Assembly: GCA_021848465.1 (NCBI GenBank)
Contig: JAJZUP010000001.1
Span: 124,001 to 188,000 of the forward strand
DNA: 64,000 bases
Origin: Pseudomonadota bacterium
GTDB taxonomy: Bacteria > Pseudomonadota > Gammaproteobacteria > Burkholderiales > Gallionellaceae
Direction: 5' to 3'
The position numbers and the translations under genes are program-made. This document shows, piece after piece, positions 26,004 through 35,345 of the stretch. Numbering within the stretch: the stretch's first letter is position 1; each line of letters opens with the position of its first letter. The notes beneath the pieces were generated by a model. That model searched no databases, had not been told where the DNA came from, and was given only the letters and a program-made list of their open reading frames with translations.

Positions 26004-26026
26004 AAGGGCGGCCAAGCCGCCCTTTT
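26002..26026. terminator. Bidirectional terminator between DAHP synthase and the outer-membrane protein gene
   Basis: 11-bp arms AAAAGGGCGGC / GCCGCCCTTTT around CAA, with A-rich and T-rich flanks, between converging genes. Confidence 0.9.
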
Positions 26027-26047
26027 ATTTCAGACCGTATCGTCTTG

Positions 26048-26812
26048 TTACCAGCGCAAGCCCAGCTTCACGCTGTATGTCGCAATATTCCCGGTCGTGT
26101 CCGCTTCAATGGCGAAGTTCGGCAATCCCAGATTGATATTGAGACCGGCGAACACCTTTGATTGGCTAAACGACTCGGCGGTCAGCCCTGCGGTGGTCAA
26201 AGTGGTATTCGAGGTGGAACTGTCCACCCAGACCTGGCCGGCCCCAATGTATGGGGTAATGCCGATAAAGCCCTTGGAGAATGAAATATCCAGGCTCTTG
26301 GTTCCCAGAGAATACTCATTAATGCCGTTCAGTTTTGTCGTGGCCGCACGCACTGTCAAGGCGGGTTCGAGTGCATCACCTTCGAGAATCGCATAGCTCA
26401 GGGCCGCACCGGTCAGCGAAATATTGGTGGTGCCGGTTGGATCGCCCGCATAGAAGGCAGAGATATCGATACCAAACGGCAAACCTTTGGCTGCTGTCAA
26501 CTTGGCGATCGGCAGGGTTCCCGGCGAACTTGTACCGGTCAGCGTTTGCCAGACTGTCGAGCTCTTGGAGACATCGGTCCCGGAAACCTCGATACCAACA
26601 TCGAAGCCCGTTATGCCTAACGCCGCCGCCGGAGTTACCGGCTTGTAGCTGAATGCCGCTCCGAAATCCTCTGAAATCGTCCGGAAATTACTTTGTGCCG
26701 TCGCTACTGTTGTGCCGGCCGGCAGCAGGTTTGCCAAGGTAAACGTCGTTACCGCCATACTGGACTGCGAGTAACAACCCAGGATGCCCAGCAGTAAAAG
26801 CGATTTTTTCAT
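26048..26812 (-). CDS. Outer-membrane beta-barrel protein, unknown function
   Basis: The 254-residue precursor begins MKKSLLLLGILGCYSQSSMA, a clear signal peptide. The mature part has alternating hydrophobic strands rich in Thr/Ser/Gly (FGAAFSYKP, ALSYAILEGDALEP, LDISFSKGFIGITPYIGAGQVW) and ends in VKLGLRW, a typical barrel C-terminus with a final aromatic. I chose the Met at 26812, with AGGA upstream, over 26827. No named porin family is recognised. Confidence 0.75.
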   Translation of the reverse strand: MKKSLLLLGILGCYSQSSMAVTTFTLANLLPAGTTVATAQSNFRTISEDFGAAFSYKPVTPAAALGITGFDVGIEVSGTDVSKSSTVWQTLTGTSSPGTLPIAKLTAAKGLPFGIDISAFYAGDPTGTTNISLTGAALSYAILEGDALEPALTVRAATTKLNGINEYSLGTKSLDISFSKGFIGITPYIGAGQVWVDSSTSNTTLTTAGLTAESFSQSKVFAGLNINLGLPNFAIEADTTGNIATYSVKLGLRW

Positions 26813-27118
26813 GTTGTAATTCCTCATAATATGAATGGGTCCGATCTGGAATCATCTGCCGCGGGACATTCAAATGGCGAGACAATCTGCGCGGAGTTAA
26901 TCGTATGCGCCAAGGTCTTGTCAAGCAGATGCTCCCCGGAATGATGCATTGTCCGGGCGAATGGCAATCCGGCAATCAACACCGGAATTCTGCTTTATTT
27001 CCAAACACAACCGAACGCAAAATGCTGGTCAATGACAGCCCCGCAGAATTAGCTTGAAAAACAATCCATTGTTTTGCTAGAATCCCGCCCTCGATTTTTT
27101 GGACATTAGAGTTTATCC
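26813..27118. other. Intergenic region between the outer-membrane protein gene and rpsU
   Basis: This 306-bp stretch contains the rpsU promoter (27054-27083) at its right end and the ribosome site of the minus-strand gene at its left end. I see no further gene, repeat or convincing riboswitch in it. Confidence 0.6.
27054..27083 (+). promoter_or_regulatory. sigma70 promoter for the rpsU-yqeY-dnaG operon
   Basis: TTGAAA (27054-27059) and TAGAAT (27078-27083) are separated by 18 bp, about 35 bp before the rpsU ATG. Confidence 0.65.
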
Positions 27119-27331
27119 ATGACAACCATCCGTGTTAAAGAAAATGAGCCTTTCGAGGTCGCGATGCGCCGCTTCAAGCGCGCTGTTGAAAAGACTGGCT
27201 TGCTGACAGAGCTGCGTGCTCGCGAATTCTATGAAAAGCCTACGGCTGAGCGTAAGCGCAAGCTTGCTGCAGCTGTTAAGCGTCACTACAAACGCCTGCG
27301 TAGCCAGACTCTGCCCCCCAAGCTTTATTAA
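27119..27331 (+). CDS. rpsU: 30S ribosomal protein S21
   Basis: The 70-residue basic protein matches S21 throughout ([20 protein letters not shown] ... [11 protein letters not shown]). S21 contacts the anti-Shine-Dalgarno region of 16S rRNA. It is the first gene of the macromolecular-synthesis operon (rpsU-yqeY-dnaG-rpoD). The upstream region has only a weak ribosome site, as is common for rpsU. Confidence 0.97.
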   Translation: MTTIRVKENEPFEVAMRRFKRAVEKTGLLTELRAREFYEKPTAERKRKLAAAVKRHYKRLRSQTLPPKLY

Positions 27332-27353
27332 GCTTCCGTCATTCTTGATCGCA

Positions 27354-27373
27354 CCACAGCCTTGCGGCTGTGG
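27354..27373 (+). other. Hairpin between rpsU and yqeY
   Basis: CCACAGCC / GGCTGTGG arms around TTGC, without a T-run. Possibly an attenuating or RNA-stabilising structure that sets rpsU output above the downstream genes. Confidence 0.5.
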
Positions 27374-27385
27374 CTTCCCGTACAG

Positions 27386-27832
27386 ATGAGCCTCAAACAG
27401 CAAATCAATGACGACATGAAGGCAGCCATGCGCGCAAAGGAATCTGCGCGCCTGGGTGCTATCCGTTTGTTGCTTTCCGCCATGAAACAACGCGAGGTGG
27501 ATGAGCGCATCGAGCTGACGGATAGCGATATTCTGGCGATCATTGACAAGATGCTGAAGCAGCGTCGGGACTCGATTAGCCAGTTTGAGGCAGCAGGCCG
27601 CCATGACCTGGCGGATGCGGAAAAGTTTGAAATGGGCGTACTGCAGACCTATATGCCCAAGCAACTCAGCGATCTTGAGATTGATGATGCAATCTCCCAG
27701 GCCATCGCTGCGTCTGGAGCTGCAAGCCCGCAGGATATGGGCAAAGTAATGGCAATCCTGAAGCCGCAGCTTGCCGGGCGTGCGGACATTGCCAAAGTTT
27801 CAGGTTTGGTAAAGGGCAGACTCCCGAAATAA
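27386..27832 (+). CDS. yqeY: YqeY/GatB-domain protein
   Basis: The 148-residue protein matches the YqeY family: MSLKQQINDDMKAAMRAKES, RLLLSAMKQREVD and the C-terminal GKVMAILKPQLAGRAD segment, similar to the tail domain of GatB. It may assist tRNA-dependent amidation, but its role is not settled. ATG 27386 matches the family N-terminus. It lies between rpsU and dnaG, its usual place in this group. Confidence 0.92.
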   Translation: MSLKQQINDDMKAAMRAKESARLGAIRLLLSAMKQREVDERIELTDSDILAIIDKMLKQRRDSISQFEAAGRHDLADAEKFEMGVLQTYMPKQLSDLEIDDAISQAIAASGAASPQDMGKVMAILKPQLAGRADIAKVSGLVKGRLPK

Positions 27833-27883
27833 AATCGCGCCCGCACCGGGCAGTTCTCGACGCTACGCATTGCGAGGAACAGG

Positions 27884-29620
27884 GTGATTCCAAAAAGTTT
27901 TATCCAGGATTTGCTCAATCGCCTCGATATCGTTGATGTCGTGGAGCGCTATCTCCCCCTCAAAAAGGCCGGCGCCAACTATGTGGCTTGCTGCCCTTTC
28001 CATAATGAGAAGTCTCCTTCTTTCACAGTAAGTCCTTCCAAACAGTTTTATCATTGTTTCGGCTGCGGAGCACACGGCACGGCCATCAGTTTCACTATGG
28101 ATCATCTGGGGCTGGGTTTTGTCGAGGCGGTCGAGGAGCTGGCCCGCTCTGTCGGCATGACCGTACCGCATGAAAATACCAGCACGCCATCCCAGAAGGT
28201 CGCCCCAGACCTTTACGAGTTGATGCAGACTGCCGCGCGCTTCTATCGCGAGCAGCTCAAAATGGCGCCCCGTGCAATTGATTATTTGAAGGGCCGCGGT
28301 CTTTCCGGTGAAATTGCCGCGCGTTTTGGCATCGGATATGCGCCTGATGACTGGCAAAACCTGAAAGCCGCGGTTCCGAATTACCTCGATGCCAGCATGG
28401 TGGACACAGGGCTCGTTATCGAAGGCGAGAACAACAAACGCTACGATCGTTTTCGCGATCGCATCATGTTTCCCATTGTGAATGTTCGCGGCCAGATTAT
28501 TGGGTTCGGCGGACGGGTGCTTGATAAGGGCGAACCAAAGTATCTGAATTCTCCGGAAACTGCACTGTTCGAGAAGGGCCATGAACTTTACGGATTGTTC
28601 CAGGCGCAAAAAGCCATCCGCGCCAACCAGCGTGTCATCGTGGTTGAAGGCTATATGGACGTTGTCGCGCTTGCCCAGCTTGGCGTTGAATATACCGTGG
28701 CCACATTGGGTACCGCCACCACTCCTTACCATGTCCAGAAACTGTTGCGACTGTGCGAGCAAATTGTGTTCTGTTTCGATGGCGACAGGGCCGGCCAGAA
28801 GGCCGCCTGGCGTGCGCTCGAGAATGCCTTGCCGCAACTCCAGGATGGCAAACGCATCAGCTTCTTGTTCTTGCCCGAAGAGCACGATCCCGATACATAT
28901 ATCCGCGCTTACGGACGCGAGGCATTCGAGCTGGAATTAGATAATGCGCTTCCACTCTCCGGCTATCTGTTGCGCGAACTTACCGCCCCACTTGATTTGC
29001 ACACCCAGGAGGGGCGCAGCGCCCTGCTCCAAAATGCGCAACCTTTGTTATCCAGCATCACAGCTCCAGCCACTGCACTTTTACTGCGCAAGGAGATTGC
29101 TGCACTGGCTGGAGTTACTCAGGCCGAGCTGGAAGCATTGTGGTCCATCAAACCAGTTGCAGCGCCCACGCGGCAACCCGCACCGTCCAGAAAACCTAGC
29201 CGCACGGCGCCGTCCAGCTCACGCACCTTGCTGCTATGCGTCGTCAACAACCCGTCACTTGCACTGCAATTACCGACCCAGTTGCATATTGACGGCACCG
29301 AAAGCGCTGCAATTCATGCGGTTGCCGACTGGCTCAATGAATCTGCGAGCGAAACTACTACCGCAGCCTTGTCCGAACACTTCCGTGATTCCATTCATGC
29401 GCCACTACTGAACCAGGCCCAAACTGAAGCGTTGGCATTTGGCGAGAAATTTGATTTTGATGCTGAATTCATTGGCATCTTGAGCAAGTTAGAACTCGAA
29501 GCGCTGGAGCAGCAAATTTCCAGCCTTGAAGTTAAAGGACTATCCATGTCCGAAACTGAGCGTGAGCAACACCGGCAATTATTGCGCTGGCGAAACGAAT
29601 TCAAGACCCGCAAACAATGA
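27884..29620 (+). CDS. dnaG: DNA primase
   Basis: The 578-residue protein makes RNA primers for replication. It has the N-terminal zinc ribbon (C37, H40, C58, C61 in CCPFHNEKSPSF and YHCFGCG), the RNA-polymerase basic region, the TOPRIM core (VVEGYMDVVAL; CFDGDRAGQKAA) and a C-terminal DnaB-interaction domain. Start is GTG at 27884. The linker near residues 425-450 is Pro/Ser-rich. rpoD follows after its own promoter. Confidence 0.96.
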   Translation: MIPKSFIQDLLNRLDIVDVVERYLPLKKAGANYVACCPFHNEKSPSFTVSPSKQFYHCFGCGAHGTAISFTMDHLGLGFVEAVEELARSVGMTVPHENTSTPSQKVAPDLYELMQTAARFYREQLKMAPRAIDYLKGRGLSGEIAARFGIGYAPDDWQNLKAAVPNYLDASMVDTGLVIEGENNKRYDRFRDRIMFPIVNVRGQIIGFGGRVLDKGEPKYLNSPETALFEKGHELYGLFQAQKAIRANQRVIVVEGYMDVVALAQLGVEYTVATLGTATTPYHVQKLLRLCEQIVFCFDGDRAGQKAAWRALENALPQLQDGKRISFLFLPEEHDPDTYIRAYGREAFELELDNALPLSGYLLRELTAPLDLHTQEGRSALLQNAQPLLSSITAPATALLLRKEIAALAGVTQAELEALWSIKPVAAPTRQPAPSRKPSRTAPSSSRTLLLCVVNNPSLALQLPTQLHIDGTESAAIHAVADWLNESASETTTAALSEHFRDSIHAPLLNQAQTEALAFGEKFDFDAEFIGILSKLELEALEQQISSLEVKGLSMSETEREQHRQLLRWRNEFKTRKQ

Positions 29621-29690
29621 CCAGGCACACAATTTGCTGGACAGGTTTTCCGGTATGTCGCTGCTAAGTTTCAGAAAAACTTTGGGAATC

Positions 29691-29699
29691 TGGTATAAT
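29691..29699 (+). promoter_or_regulatory. Extended -10 promoter for rpoD
   Basis: TGGTATAAT: a TGn extension followed by a perfect TATAAT (29694-29699), 73 bp before the rpoD ATG. No strong -35 is visible. Confidence 0.55.
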
Positions 29700-29772
29700 T
29701 ACCGACCTCCTAGTGGTGCCTTCCTGTATTTTGGGCACTACAAGATTTGAATTTACCACCGAGGATCCTCTG

Positions 29773-31734
29773 ATGGCGACTCAGCAGCAAAACAAAAAAT
29801 CAGTATCCGTAAAATCAGCCAGTAAGGCAAAAACCGCTTCCGCCACGAATGGGCCGGACGAATCTCCTGCGGTCGAAATGGTACAAGAGGCGGATGAGCG
29901 CCGTACGCGACTGAAAGCACTTATTTTACTGGGCAAGGAGCGTGGCTACCTGACCTATGCCGAGATCAATGACCACCTGCCCGACATGCTCGAAGTCGAG
30001 CAAATTGAAGGTGTGGTCAGCATGATTAATGACATGGGCATCAGTGTTTACGATCAGGCGCCTGATGTTGAAAACCAGATCATGTCTGAAGCAACTCCCG
30101 TGGTTGCGGATGAAGATGCTGTTGCTGAAGCCGAAGCGGCTTTATCCACGGTTGACTCCGACTTTGGGCGTACTACCGACCCCGTCCGCATGTATATGCG
30201 TGAAATGGGCACGGTAGGCTTGCTGACCCGTGCTGATGAAATCGTTATCGCCAAACGCATCGAAGAAGGCTTGAAGCACATGATTCAGGCCATCTCCGCC
30301 TGTCCTGCAACCATTGCTGAAATCCTCATGCTGGCCGATCGAGTGGCAAAGGATGAACTGCGCATTGACGAGGTTATCGATGGGTTTATTGATTCCGATG
30401 AGGATATTCTTGCCGAAGACACTTCATCTGCTGGTGAAGACGTTGATGAAAATGATGCGGCAGACGAGGATGAAGAAGAAGGTGACGATGTTGATGCCGC
30501 TGCAGCGGCTAACCTCGCCCAACTCAAGGAAGATGCATTAGCCCGGTTTGCTGTTATTGCCGACCTGTTTACCAAACTCGGCAAGGCTTATGAGAAATAT
30601 GGCTATCGCAGCAAGCAATACGACAAGCTCCAGTCGCAAATTTCTGAAGAGCTGATGCAGTTCCGGTTCTCGGCCAAACAGGTAGATTCACTTTGTGACA
30701 TCATGCGCGGACTCGTTGAAGAAGTACGCGGATACGAACGCAACATTCAGGAGCTGTGCGTCGTCAAGGCACACATGCCGCGCCCGCATTTCATCAAGGC
30801 ATTTCCGCTCAATGAGGACAACCTTGAGTGGGTTAATCACGAGATTGCCGCGAAGAAACCATACAGCGAAGCATTATCGCGTTACCAGGCAGCCATTGTT
30901 GACCAGCAAGTCAAAATGAATGCCCTGCAACAACGTGTCGGCATTCCGATCCGTGATCTCAAGGAAATCAACAAACAGATGACCAATGGCGAGGCCAAAG
31001 CCCGCCGTGCGAAGCGCGATATGATCGAGGCCAACTTGCGTCTGGTCATTTCCATTGCCAAGAAATATACCAACCGCGGACTGCAATTCCTTGACTTGAT
31101 CCAGGAAGGCAATATCGGCTTGATGAAGGCAGTAGATAAATTCGAATACCGTCGCGGTTATAAGTTTTCCACTTATGCCACCTGGTGGATTCGTCAAGCA
31201 ATTACCCGCTCGATTGCCGACCAGGCTCGTACGATCCGGATTCCGGTTCACATGATCGAGACGATCAACAAGATGAATCGCATTTCACGTCAGATTCTGC
31301 AGGAAACAGGTATTGAAGCCGATGCTGCAACGTTGGCCGTCAAGATGGAAATGCCGGAAGACAAGATCCGCAAGATACTGAAAATTGCCAAAGAGCCTAT
31401 CTCGATGGAAACTCCAGTCGGCGATGACGATGACTCGCATCTCGGCGATTTCATTGAAGACTCCAATTCGCTCGCTCCTGTCGAGGCGGCCGTTTACGAT
31501 AGCCTGCGCAATGTAACCAAGGATATTCTCGACTCCCTGACCGCACGCGAGGCCAAGGTGTTGCGCATGCGCTTCGGTATTGAAATGAATACCGATCATA
31601 CTTTGGAAGAAGTGGGTAAGCAGTTCGACGTCACTCGCGAGCGTATCCGCCAGATTGAAGCTAAGGCCTTGCGGAAGCTGCGTCATCCATCTCGCTCCGA
31701 AAAATTGAAGAGTTTCCTGGATAGCGAAGATTAA
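29773..31734 (+). CDS. rpoD: RNA polymerase primary sigma factor (sigma70)
   Basis: The 653-residue protein has region 1.1 ([21 protein letters not shown]), region 1.2 ([11 protein letters not shown]), an acidic non-conserved region (about residues 205-245, rich in D/E), region 2 ([43 protein letters not shown]), region 3 and region 4 ([12 protein letters not shown]-like; [20 protein letters not shown]). ATG 29773 matches the family start; the open frame reaches 29713 but that part covers the leader. A tRNA gene begins 7 bp after the stop. Confidence 0.97.
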   Translation: MATQQQNKKSVSVKSASKAKTASATNGPDESPAVEMVQEADERRTRLKALILLGKERGYLTYAEINDHLPDMLEVEQIEGVVSMINDMGISVYDQAPDVENQIMSEATPVVADEDAVAEAEAALSTVDSDFGRTTDPVRMYMREMGTVGLLTRADEIVIAKRIEEGLKHMIQAISACPATIAEILMLADRVAKDELRIDEVIDGFIDSDEDILAEDTSSAGEDVDENDAADEDEEEGDDVDAAAAANLAQLKEDALARFAVIADLFTKLGKAYEKYGYRSKQYDKLQSQISEELMQFRFSAKQVDSLCDIMRGLVEEVRGYERNIQELCVVKAHMPRPHFIKAFPLNEDNLEWVNHEIAAKKPYSEALSRYQAAIVDQQVKMNALQQRVGIPIRDLKEINKQMTNGEAKARRAKRDMIEANLRLVISIAKKYTNRGLQFLDLIQEGNIGLMKAVDKFEYRRGYKFSTYATWWIRQAITRSIADQARTIRIPVHMIETINKMNRISRQILQETGIEADAATLAVKMEMPEDKIRKILKIAKEPISMETPVGDDDDSHLGDFIEDSNSLAPVEAAVYDSLRNVTKDILDSLTAREAKVLRMRFGIEMNTDHTLEEVGKQFDVTRERIRQIEAKALRKLRHPSRSEKLKSFLDSED

Positions 31735-31741
31735 CTGTTTC

Positions 31742-31818
31742 GGGCCGTTAGCTCAGTCGGTTAGAGCAGAGGACTCATAATCCTTTGGTCCGCGGTTCGA
31801 GTCCGCGACGGCCCACCA
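31742..31818 (+). tRNA. tRNA with CAU anticodon, probably tRNA-Ile2 (lysidine)
   Basis: A 77-nt cloverleaf with encoded CCA: acceptor GGGCCGT/ACGGCCC, anticodon loop CTCATAA (anticodon 31776-31778), T-loop TTCGAGT. CAU occurs in initiator, elongator Met and Ile2 tRNAs. Pairs C4-G69 and C5-G68, the G27-U43 pair and the TGGTC variable region resemble E. coli ileX, a TilS substrate, more than elongator tRNA-Met. Elongator Met remains possible. Confidence 0.85.
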
Positions 31819-31824
31819 ATATCA

Positions 31825-31848
31825 GGCTCGCGCAAGCGGGCCTTTTTT
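31825..31848 (+). terminator. Terminator after the CAU tRNA
   Basis: GGCTCGC / GCGGGCC arms (one G-U pair) around GCAA, followed by six T residues. It ends the rpoD-tRNA transcript. Confidence 0.8.
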
Positions 31849-31862
31849 CATGGAGTGTACAA

Positions 31863-32495
31863 ATGAACGATGAGCAAACTGTACTTGATTTTTTTTCTGC
31901 CGCAGAAAATCTTCCTCTTGCACTGATCGCTGCTGAGCATTTGGATAAACTCCGTAATCAACATAACAATCATTTCTGGCTTGCGCTCAAAACCGAAGTT
32001 GACCGCCTGCTGTCGAAAAGTGAGCTTCCATGGCATTGTGAACTCACTGAAGATCGCAATGCTGATGACACGCTTGTTGGCATCCACCTTGAGCCGTCCG
32101 CTCCGCAACAAACTTTTTTGCGTCCCTTCATGGAGCAGCAGCTGATGGGTTCCGACTACCGAATTTATTACGGTTTGATGTGGAACTCAACGCCCGCCCC
32201 TGCTTTAAAGAACCTGCCCTCCGTGTTATCTCTTCAAATGACGCTTGAGACTGAAGGGTTTAAACAAAATGACAGCTTCCTTGCCTGGCAATGGTCGCCT
32301 TGGCATCCGCGACGCCGTGATTTTCTTGTGCGCCTGAGCAAAAGTCCTGACGCCCTTATGTTTGAAGCCATGCAGCCTTGGCTGCTGCTGCTCGAAAAGC
32401 GTGGCGAACTTCTCGCTGAAGCAAATTCGGCGCTTAACCAGACGCCTGCAACCGCAGTTATTTCATTAGCGGGTTTGCGCAGTCACATCAAATAG
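31863..32495 (+). CDS. Hypothetical protein
   Basis: The 210-residue soluble protein starts MNDEQTVLDFFSAAENLPL at ATG 31863. It is helix-rich at both ends, with a central strand-rich part (CELTEDRNADDTLVGIHLEP, DYRIYYGLMW) and several Trp. No family is recognised. It is more AT-rich than the operon before it. It converges on a ClC channel gene with a shared hairpin at the stop codons. Confidence 0.65.
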   Translation: MNDEQTVLDFFSAAENLPLALIAAEHLDKLRNQHNNHFWLALKTEVDRLLSKSELPWHCELTEDRNADDTLVGIHLEPSAPQQTFLRPFMEQQLMGSDYRIYYGLMWNSTPAPALKNLPSVLSLQMTLETEGFKQNDSFLAWQWSPWHPRRRDFLVRLSKSPDALMFEAMQPWLLLLEKRGELLAEANSALNQTPATAVISLAGLRSHIK

Positions 32496-32520
32496 CCACT
32501 TCTCTTGCGCAGGGCTATTT
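32490..32520. terminator. Hairpin between converging genes
   Basis: AAATAGCC (32490-32497) pairs with GGCTATTT (32513-32520), covering the stop codons of both converging genes. A weak bidirectional terminator is likely. Confidence 0.45.
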
Positions 32521-33804
32521 GCTTTCGGCTGATTTACGACTGGCAGAGCTCTTGCCAAGGAGGTTGTGTGCCATCGTGTGGAACAGCGGGGTCGGACATA
32601 CCAGTCTCGAACACAATTTTGCGATGAAGGCTGCTGCCATTAGCGGCAAAACCATCTCATGATTGTCAGTCATCTCAATCACAATCACAAATGCGGTAAT
32701 CGGCGCCTGGGTGACCCCTGCAAAATATGCAACCATCCCCAGAATAATCGTTGCTCCTGCCGGCGCTGATGTCACAAAGTGCGCCATGTTGGCCCCCAAG
32801 CCGGCGCCTGCCGATAGCGATGGAGCCATGATCCCGCCTGGAATTCCGCTGACATACGACACTATCGACGCCAGCATCTTGAGTATGCCAAAACTTTCCG
32901 GCAGCACTGCGTTACCATCGAGCAATGTTTTAGCCTCGCTGTAACCGCTTCCGTAAGTTGTGCTTCCCGAAGCCAAACCGATTAGTGCCAGAATAAATCC
33001 GCACGCAGCGGCAAATTTTACCGGCTCCGCCTTCATCCAGCGCCCCAATGAGCCCTCAATTCCTTTATTTGCTTCTATCAGTATGCGCGCAAATATTCCG
33101 CCCAGCAGCCCGCCGACAATCCCGCAGTATATGACTGCACTCCACTCCTTGCCGAAAGCGAGTGACTCGGATGTATGTCCAAAATACGAGTAGTTTCCCA
33201 ACAATGCCAATGACGTAATCCCCGCGATAATTACCGTCATCAGAATTGTTGAACTATTGTGCTCCTCAAATGACCTGCTCATTTCCTCAATTGCAAACAC
33301 GATACCTGCTAGTGGCGTATTGAATGCCGCCGCAACACCCGCTGCGCCACCGGCCAGTATGAGTCCCTTTTCCACATCATGCTTTGGAAAGCGTGCCAGA
33401 CTGCCCAGTTTATGCATGATTGAAGCTCCGATTTGCACTGTCGGCCCTTCGCGTCCGACCGATGCTCCACAGAACAACCCAGCAATAGTTAGCATGATTT
33501 TTCCCATGGTTATGCGTAGGGAAAGCACTTGCTCGCGAATTCCATTTAGTTCTTTTTGGTCTAGTGAGGCTATGGTTTGTGGAATGCCGCTACCTTGCGA
33601 GCCTGGAAAAAATCGGCGCGTGGTGTATACGATTGCAGCAAATCCGGCTGGAATTATCAGTAGTGGCAGGTAGGGTGAGATTGAAAGAATTTTGTGGAAA
33701 ATAACATTTGCCTGCTCACAAGCAATTGCAAATAGTATTGCCACCAAACCTACGCTGATTGCCCCGCTCCAGAATATCAGGCGGCGCTTCCACTCAAGAA
33801 TCAA
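32515..33804 (-). CDS. ClC-family chloride channel/transporter
   Basis: The 429-residue membrane protein (10 or more helices) has the ClC selectivity motifs GSGIP (residues 71-75), GREGP (117-121, with gating glutamate E119) and GGIMAPSLSAGAGLG. ClC proteins exchange chloride for protons or conduct anions and help in acid resistance and pH balance. There is no C-terminal CBS domain. The gene stands alone on the minus strand. Confidence 0.9.
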   Translation of the reverse strand: MILEWKRRLIFWSGAISVGLVAILFAIACEQANVIFHKILSISPYLPLLIIPAGFAAIVYTTRRFFPGSQGSGIPQTIASLDQKELNGIREQVLSLRITMGKIMLTIAGLFCGASVGREGPTVQIGASIMHKLGSLARFPKHDVEKGLILAGGAAGVAAAFNTPLAGIVFAIEEMSRSFEEHNSSTILMTVIIAGITSLALLGNYSYFGHTSESLAFGKEWSAVIYCGIVGGLLGGIFARILIEANKGIEGSLGRWMKAEPVKFAAACGFILALIGLASGSTTYGSGYSEAKTLLDGNAVLPESFGILKMLASIVSYVSGIPGGIMAPSLSAGAGLGANMAHFVTSAPAGATIILGMVAYFAGVTQAPITAFVIVIEMTDNHEMVLPLMAAAFIAKLCSRLVCPTPLFHTMAHNLLGKSSASRKSAESK

Positions 33805-33845
33805 GTCTTGCTCCTGTCAGCTGCAAATTGATATTGCTTAATATC

Positions 33846-34622
33846 CTACGCTCCGAGGTTATCATAATTTGCGTGCATAAATTCTTCGCTTATCAAACCC
33901 TGCAGAATCTCCTCAAAGCTGTAAAAGCCGATTTTGCATTTACTTAACCTTTCCAGTACAAACGCTGCGCCTGTGCCGAATGCTTCACGCCGTATTGACT
34001 CATGTGTCAATCGCACTGTCTGATGGGGAAAGCCAAATATTACTTCGTGGTGACCAACGATCCCTCCCAGCCTCAAGGATGTTATGCGCTCATCGTCTAT
34101 TTCCAGCATATTGGCTATCTTGCGTGCTGTTCCGGAAATTTCTGGCTTTTCACGAAAATGTTGCTCAAGGATTTCTACGTCAGCGAATGGAGCAATCCTT
34201 CTGAGCATTCTTGCTGCAACAATCAGAAAGTTGATACCAAGTGTCATGTTGGGCGAGCAGAGAACCCGCGCATTTTCTGCTAGTTCTTGTGCATATTCGA
34301 GCTCTTCTCGTGAGTAATTCGACACTGCTGACAGCAGGGTAACACCCTTTTCACGCACTATCTCACCATACTCCCGCAGACTTCCCGAATTTGAGAAGTC
34401 CACCAGTGCATCTACTTCACTCTGTTCAATTAATTCTTTAAATGAGTACTTGTTTGTACTCAAGACAGGAATTGTTGTATGCGGATGATATTGCGCCTCC
34501 TTGCTGATGTTTGCCCGCGCAATCCAGCGCAACTCGTAGCGTGGATCGTTACTGAACACATTTGCAACTGCATAACCTGCTTTACCATAGCCAATCAAGC
34601 CCACCCGTATTTTATTTCCCAT
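33846..34622 (-). CDS. DapB-like dihydrodipicolinate reductase homologue
   Basis: A 258-residue NAD(P)-binding protein: Rossmann start KIRVGLIGYGKAGYAVANVF, VDFSNSGSLREY, a central NMTLGINFLIVAARML and the C-terminal GGIVGHHEVIFGFPHQTVRLTHES with GTGAAFVLERL, as in DapB. It is more divergent and more AT-rich than a typical housekeeping dapB, so it may be a paralogue with another substrate. ATG 34622 has AGAGG upstream; GTG 34628 is an alternative. It is divergent from a MarR regulator across 235 AT-rich bases. Confidence 0.75.
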   Translation of the reverse strand: MGNKIRVGLIGYGKAGYAVANVFSNDPRYELRWIARANISKEAQYHPHTTIPVLSTNKYSFKELIEQSEVDALVDFSNSGSLREYGEIVREKGVTLLSAVSNYSREELEYAQELAENARVLCSPNMTLGINFLIVAARMLRRIAPFADVEILEQHFREKPEISGTARKIANMLEIDDERITSLRLGGIVGHHEVIFGFPHQTVRLTHESIRREAFGTGAAFVLERLSKCKIGFYSFEEILQGLISEEFMHANYDNLGA

Positions 34623-34857
34623 GGCCACCTCTTATTATTTAGGCCTTGCCAACTTACTGTCAGATATACTTGAAGCATTAAATTTATCTGTATTTTCAGT
34701 AGCCAGTTTCTTTAGACCGGATTTTTTTGTGGGTAATGCTAGTCACTCGCCTGCTTTATGCGCATTATACTTTGCCGCAAACAATATTTATATAAATGTA
34801 GTTGCATGGGTATTTACTTTTTTCTTTCAAGTAACGTAAAACTGTAAGGACAATCAA

Positions 34858-35337
34858 TTGGACAAACGAACCAAAGATCAACTATCTCTTCAGGTCTTGA
34901 AACACTTTCGCGTTATTTTCGGTTCTGTTCGTCAACATTTTCGTGAGGTTGAGCAAAGCTGTGGAATCACCGGCTCACAGGTATGGATACTTCAGGAGGT
35001 TGCCAAAACGCCTGATATTGGCGTTTCAGAATTGGCTGAACGTCTTTCAATCCATCAATCAACCTGTAGCCAACTTGTCGAAAAGCTGGTTGCGCGCGGA
35101 CTGATTACCAAAGAACGCAGCAAGGAAGATCAACGCAGAGTTGGTTTAAGCGCTACCCCCGAAGCTTCAAAAGTACTAAAAAATGCTCCCGGACCAGCAC
35201 AGGGAATACTGCCCGAAGCTTTGCAGGCACTCCCCGAGTCCGCATTACGCTCGTTGGACAAATCGCTGGCAGAGGTAATTCAACAACTTCATGTTAGCGA
35301 TCACAAATTGGCAAACAAGCCATTGTCGGATCTGTAA
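34858..35337 (+). CDS. MarR-family transcriptional regulator
   Basis: The 159-residue protein has a winged helix-turn-helix: VWILQEVAKTPDIGVSELAERLSIHQSTCSQLVEKLVARGLITK, then the wing ERSKEDQRRVGLSATPEASK. The TTG start at 34858 has AAGGA about 7 bp upstream. The divergent DapB-like gene is a natural candidate target because of the shared intergenic region. The ligand is unknown. Confidence 0.85.
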   Translation: MDKRTKDQLSLQVLKHFRVIFGSVRQHFREVEQSCGITGSQVWILQEVAKTPDIGVSELAERLSIHQSTCSQLVEKLVARGLITKERSKEDQRRVGLSATPEASKVLKNAPGPAQGILPEALQALPESALRSLDKSLAEVIQQLHVSDHKLANKPLSDL

Positions 35338-35345
35338 GCGCAAGG

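Noticed and set aside
30375-30520. Highly acidic run in rpoD considered as a possible insertion
   Set aside because: An acidic non-conserved region between regions 1.2 and 2 is normal for primary sigma factors of proteobacteria.
34621-34839. Plus-strand 72-codon frame upstream of marR
   Set aside because: It lies in AT-rich intergenic DNA over the start of the DapB-like gene and has no ribosome site; likely non-coding.
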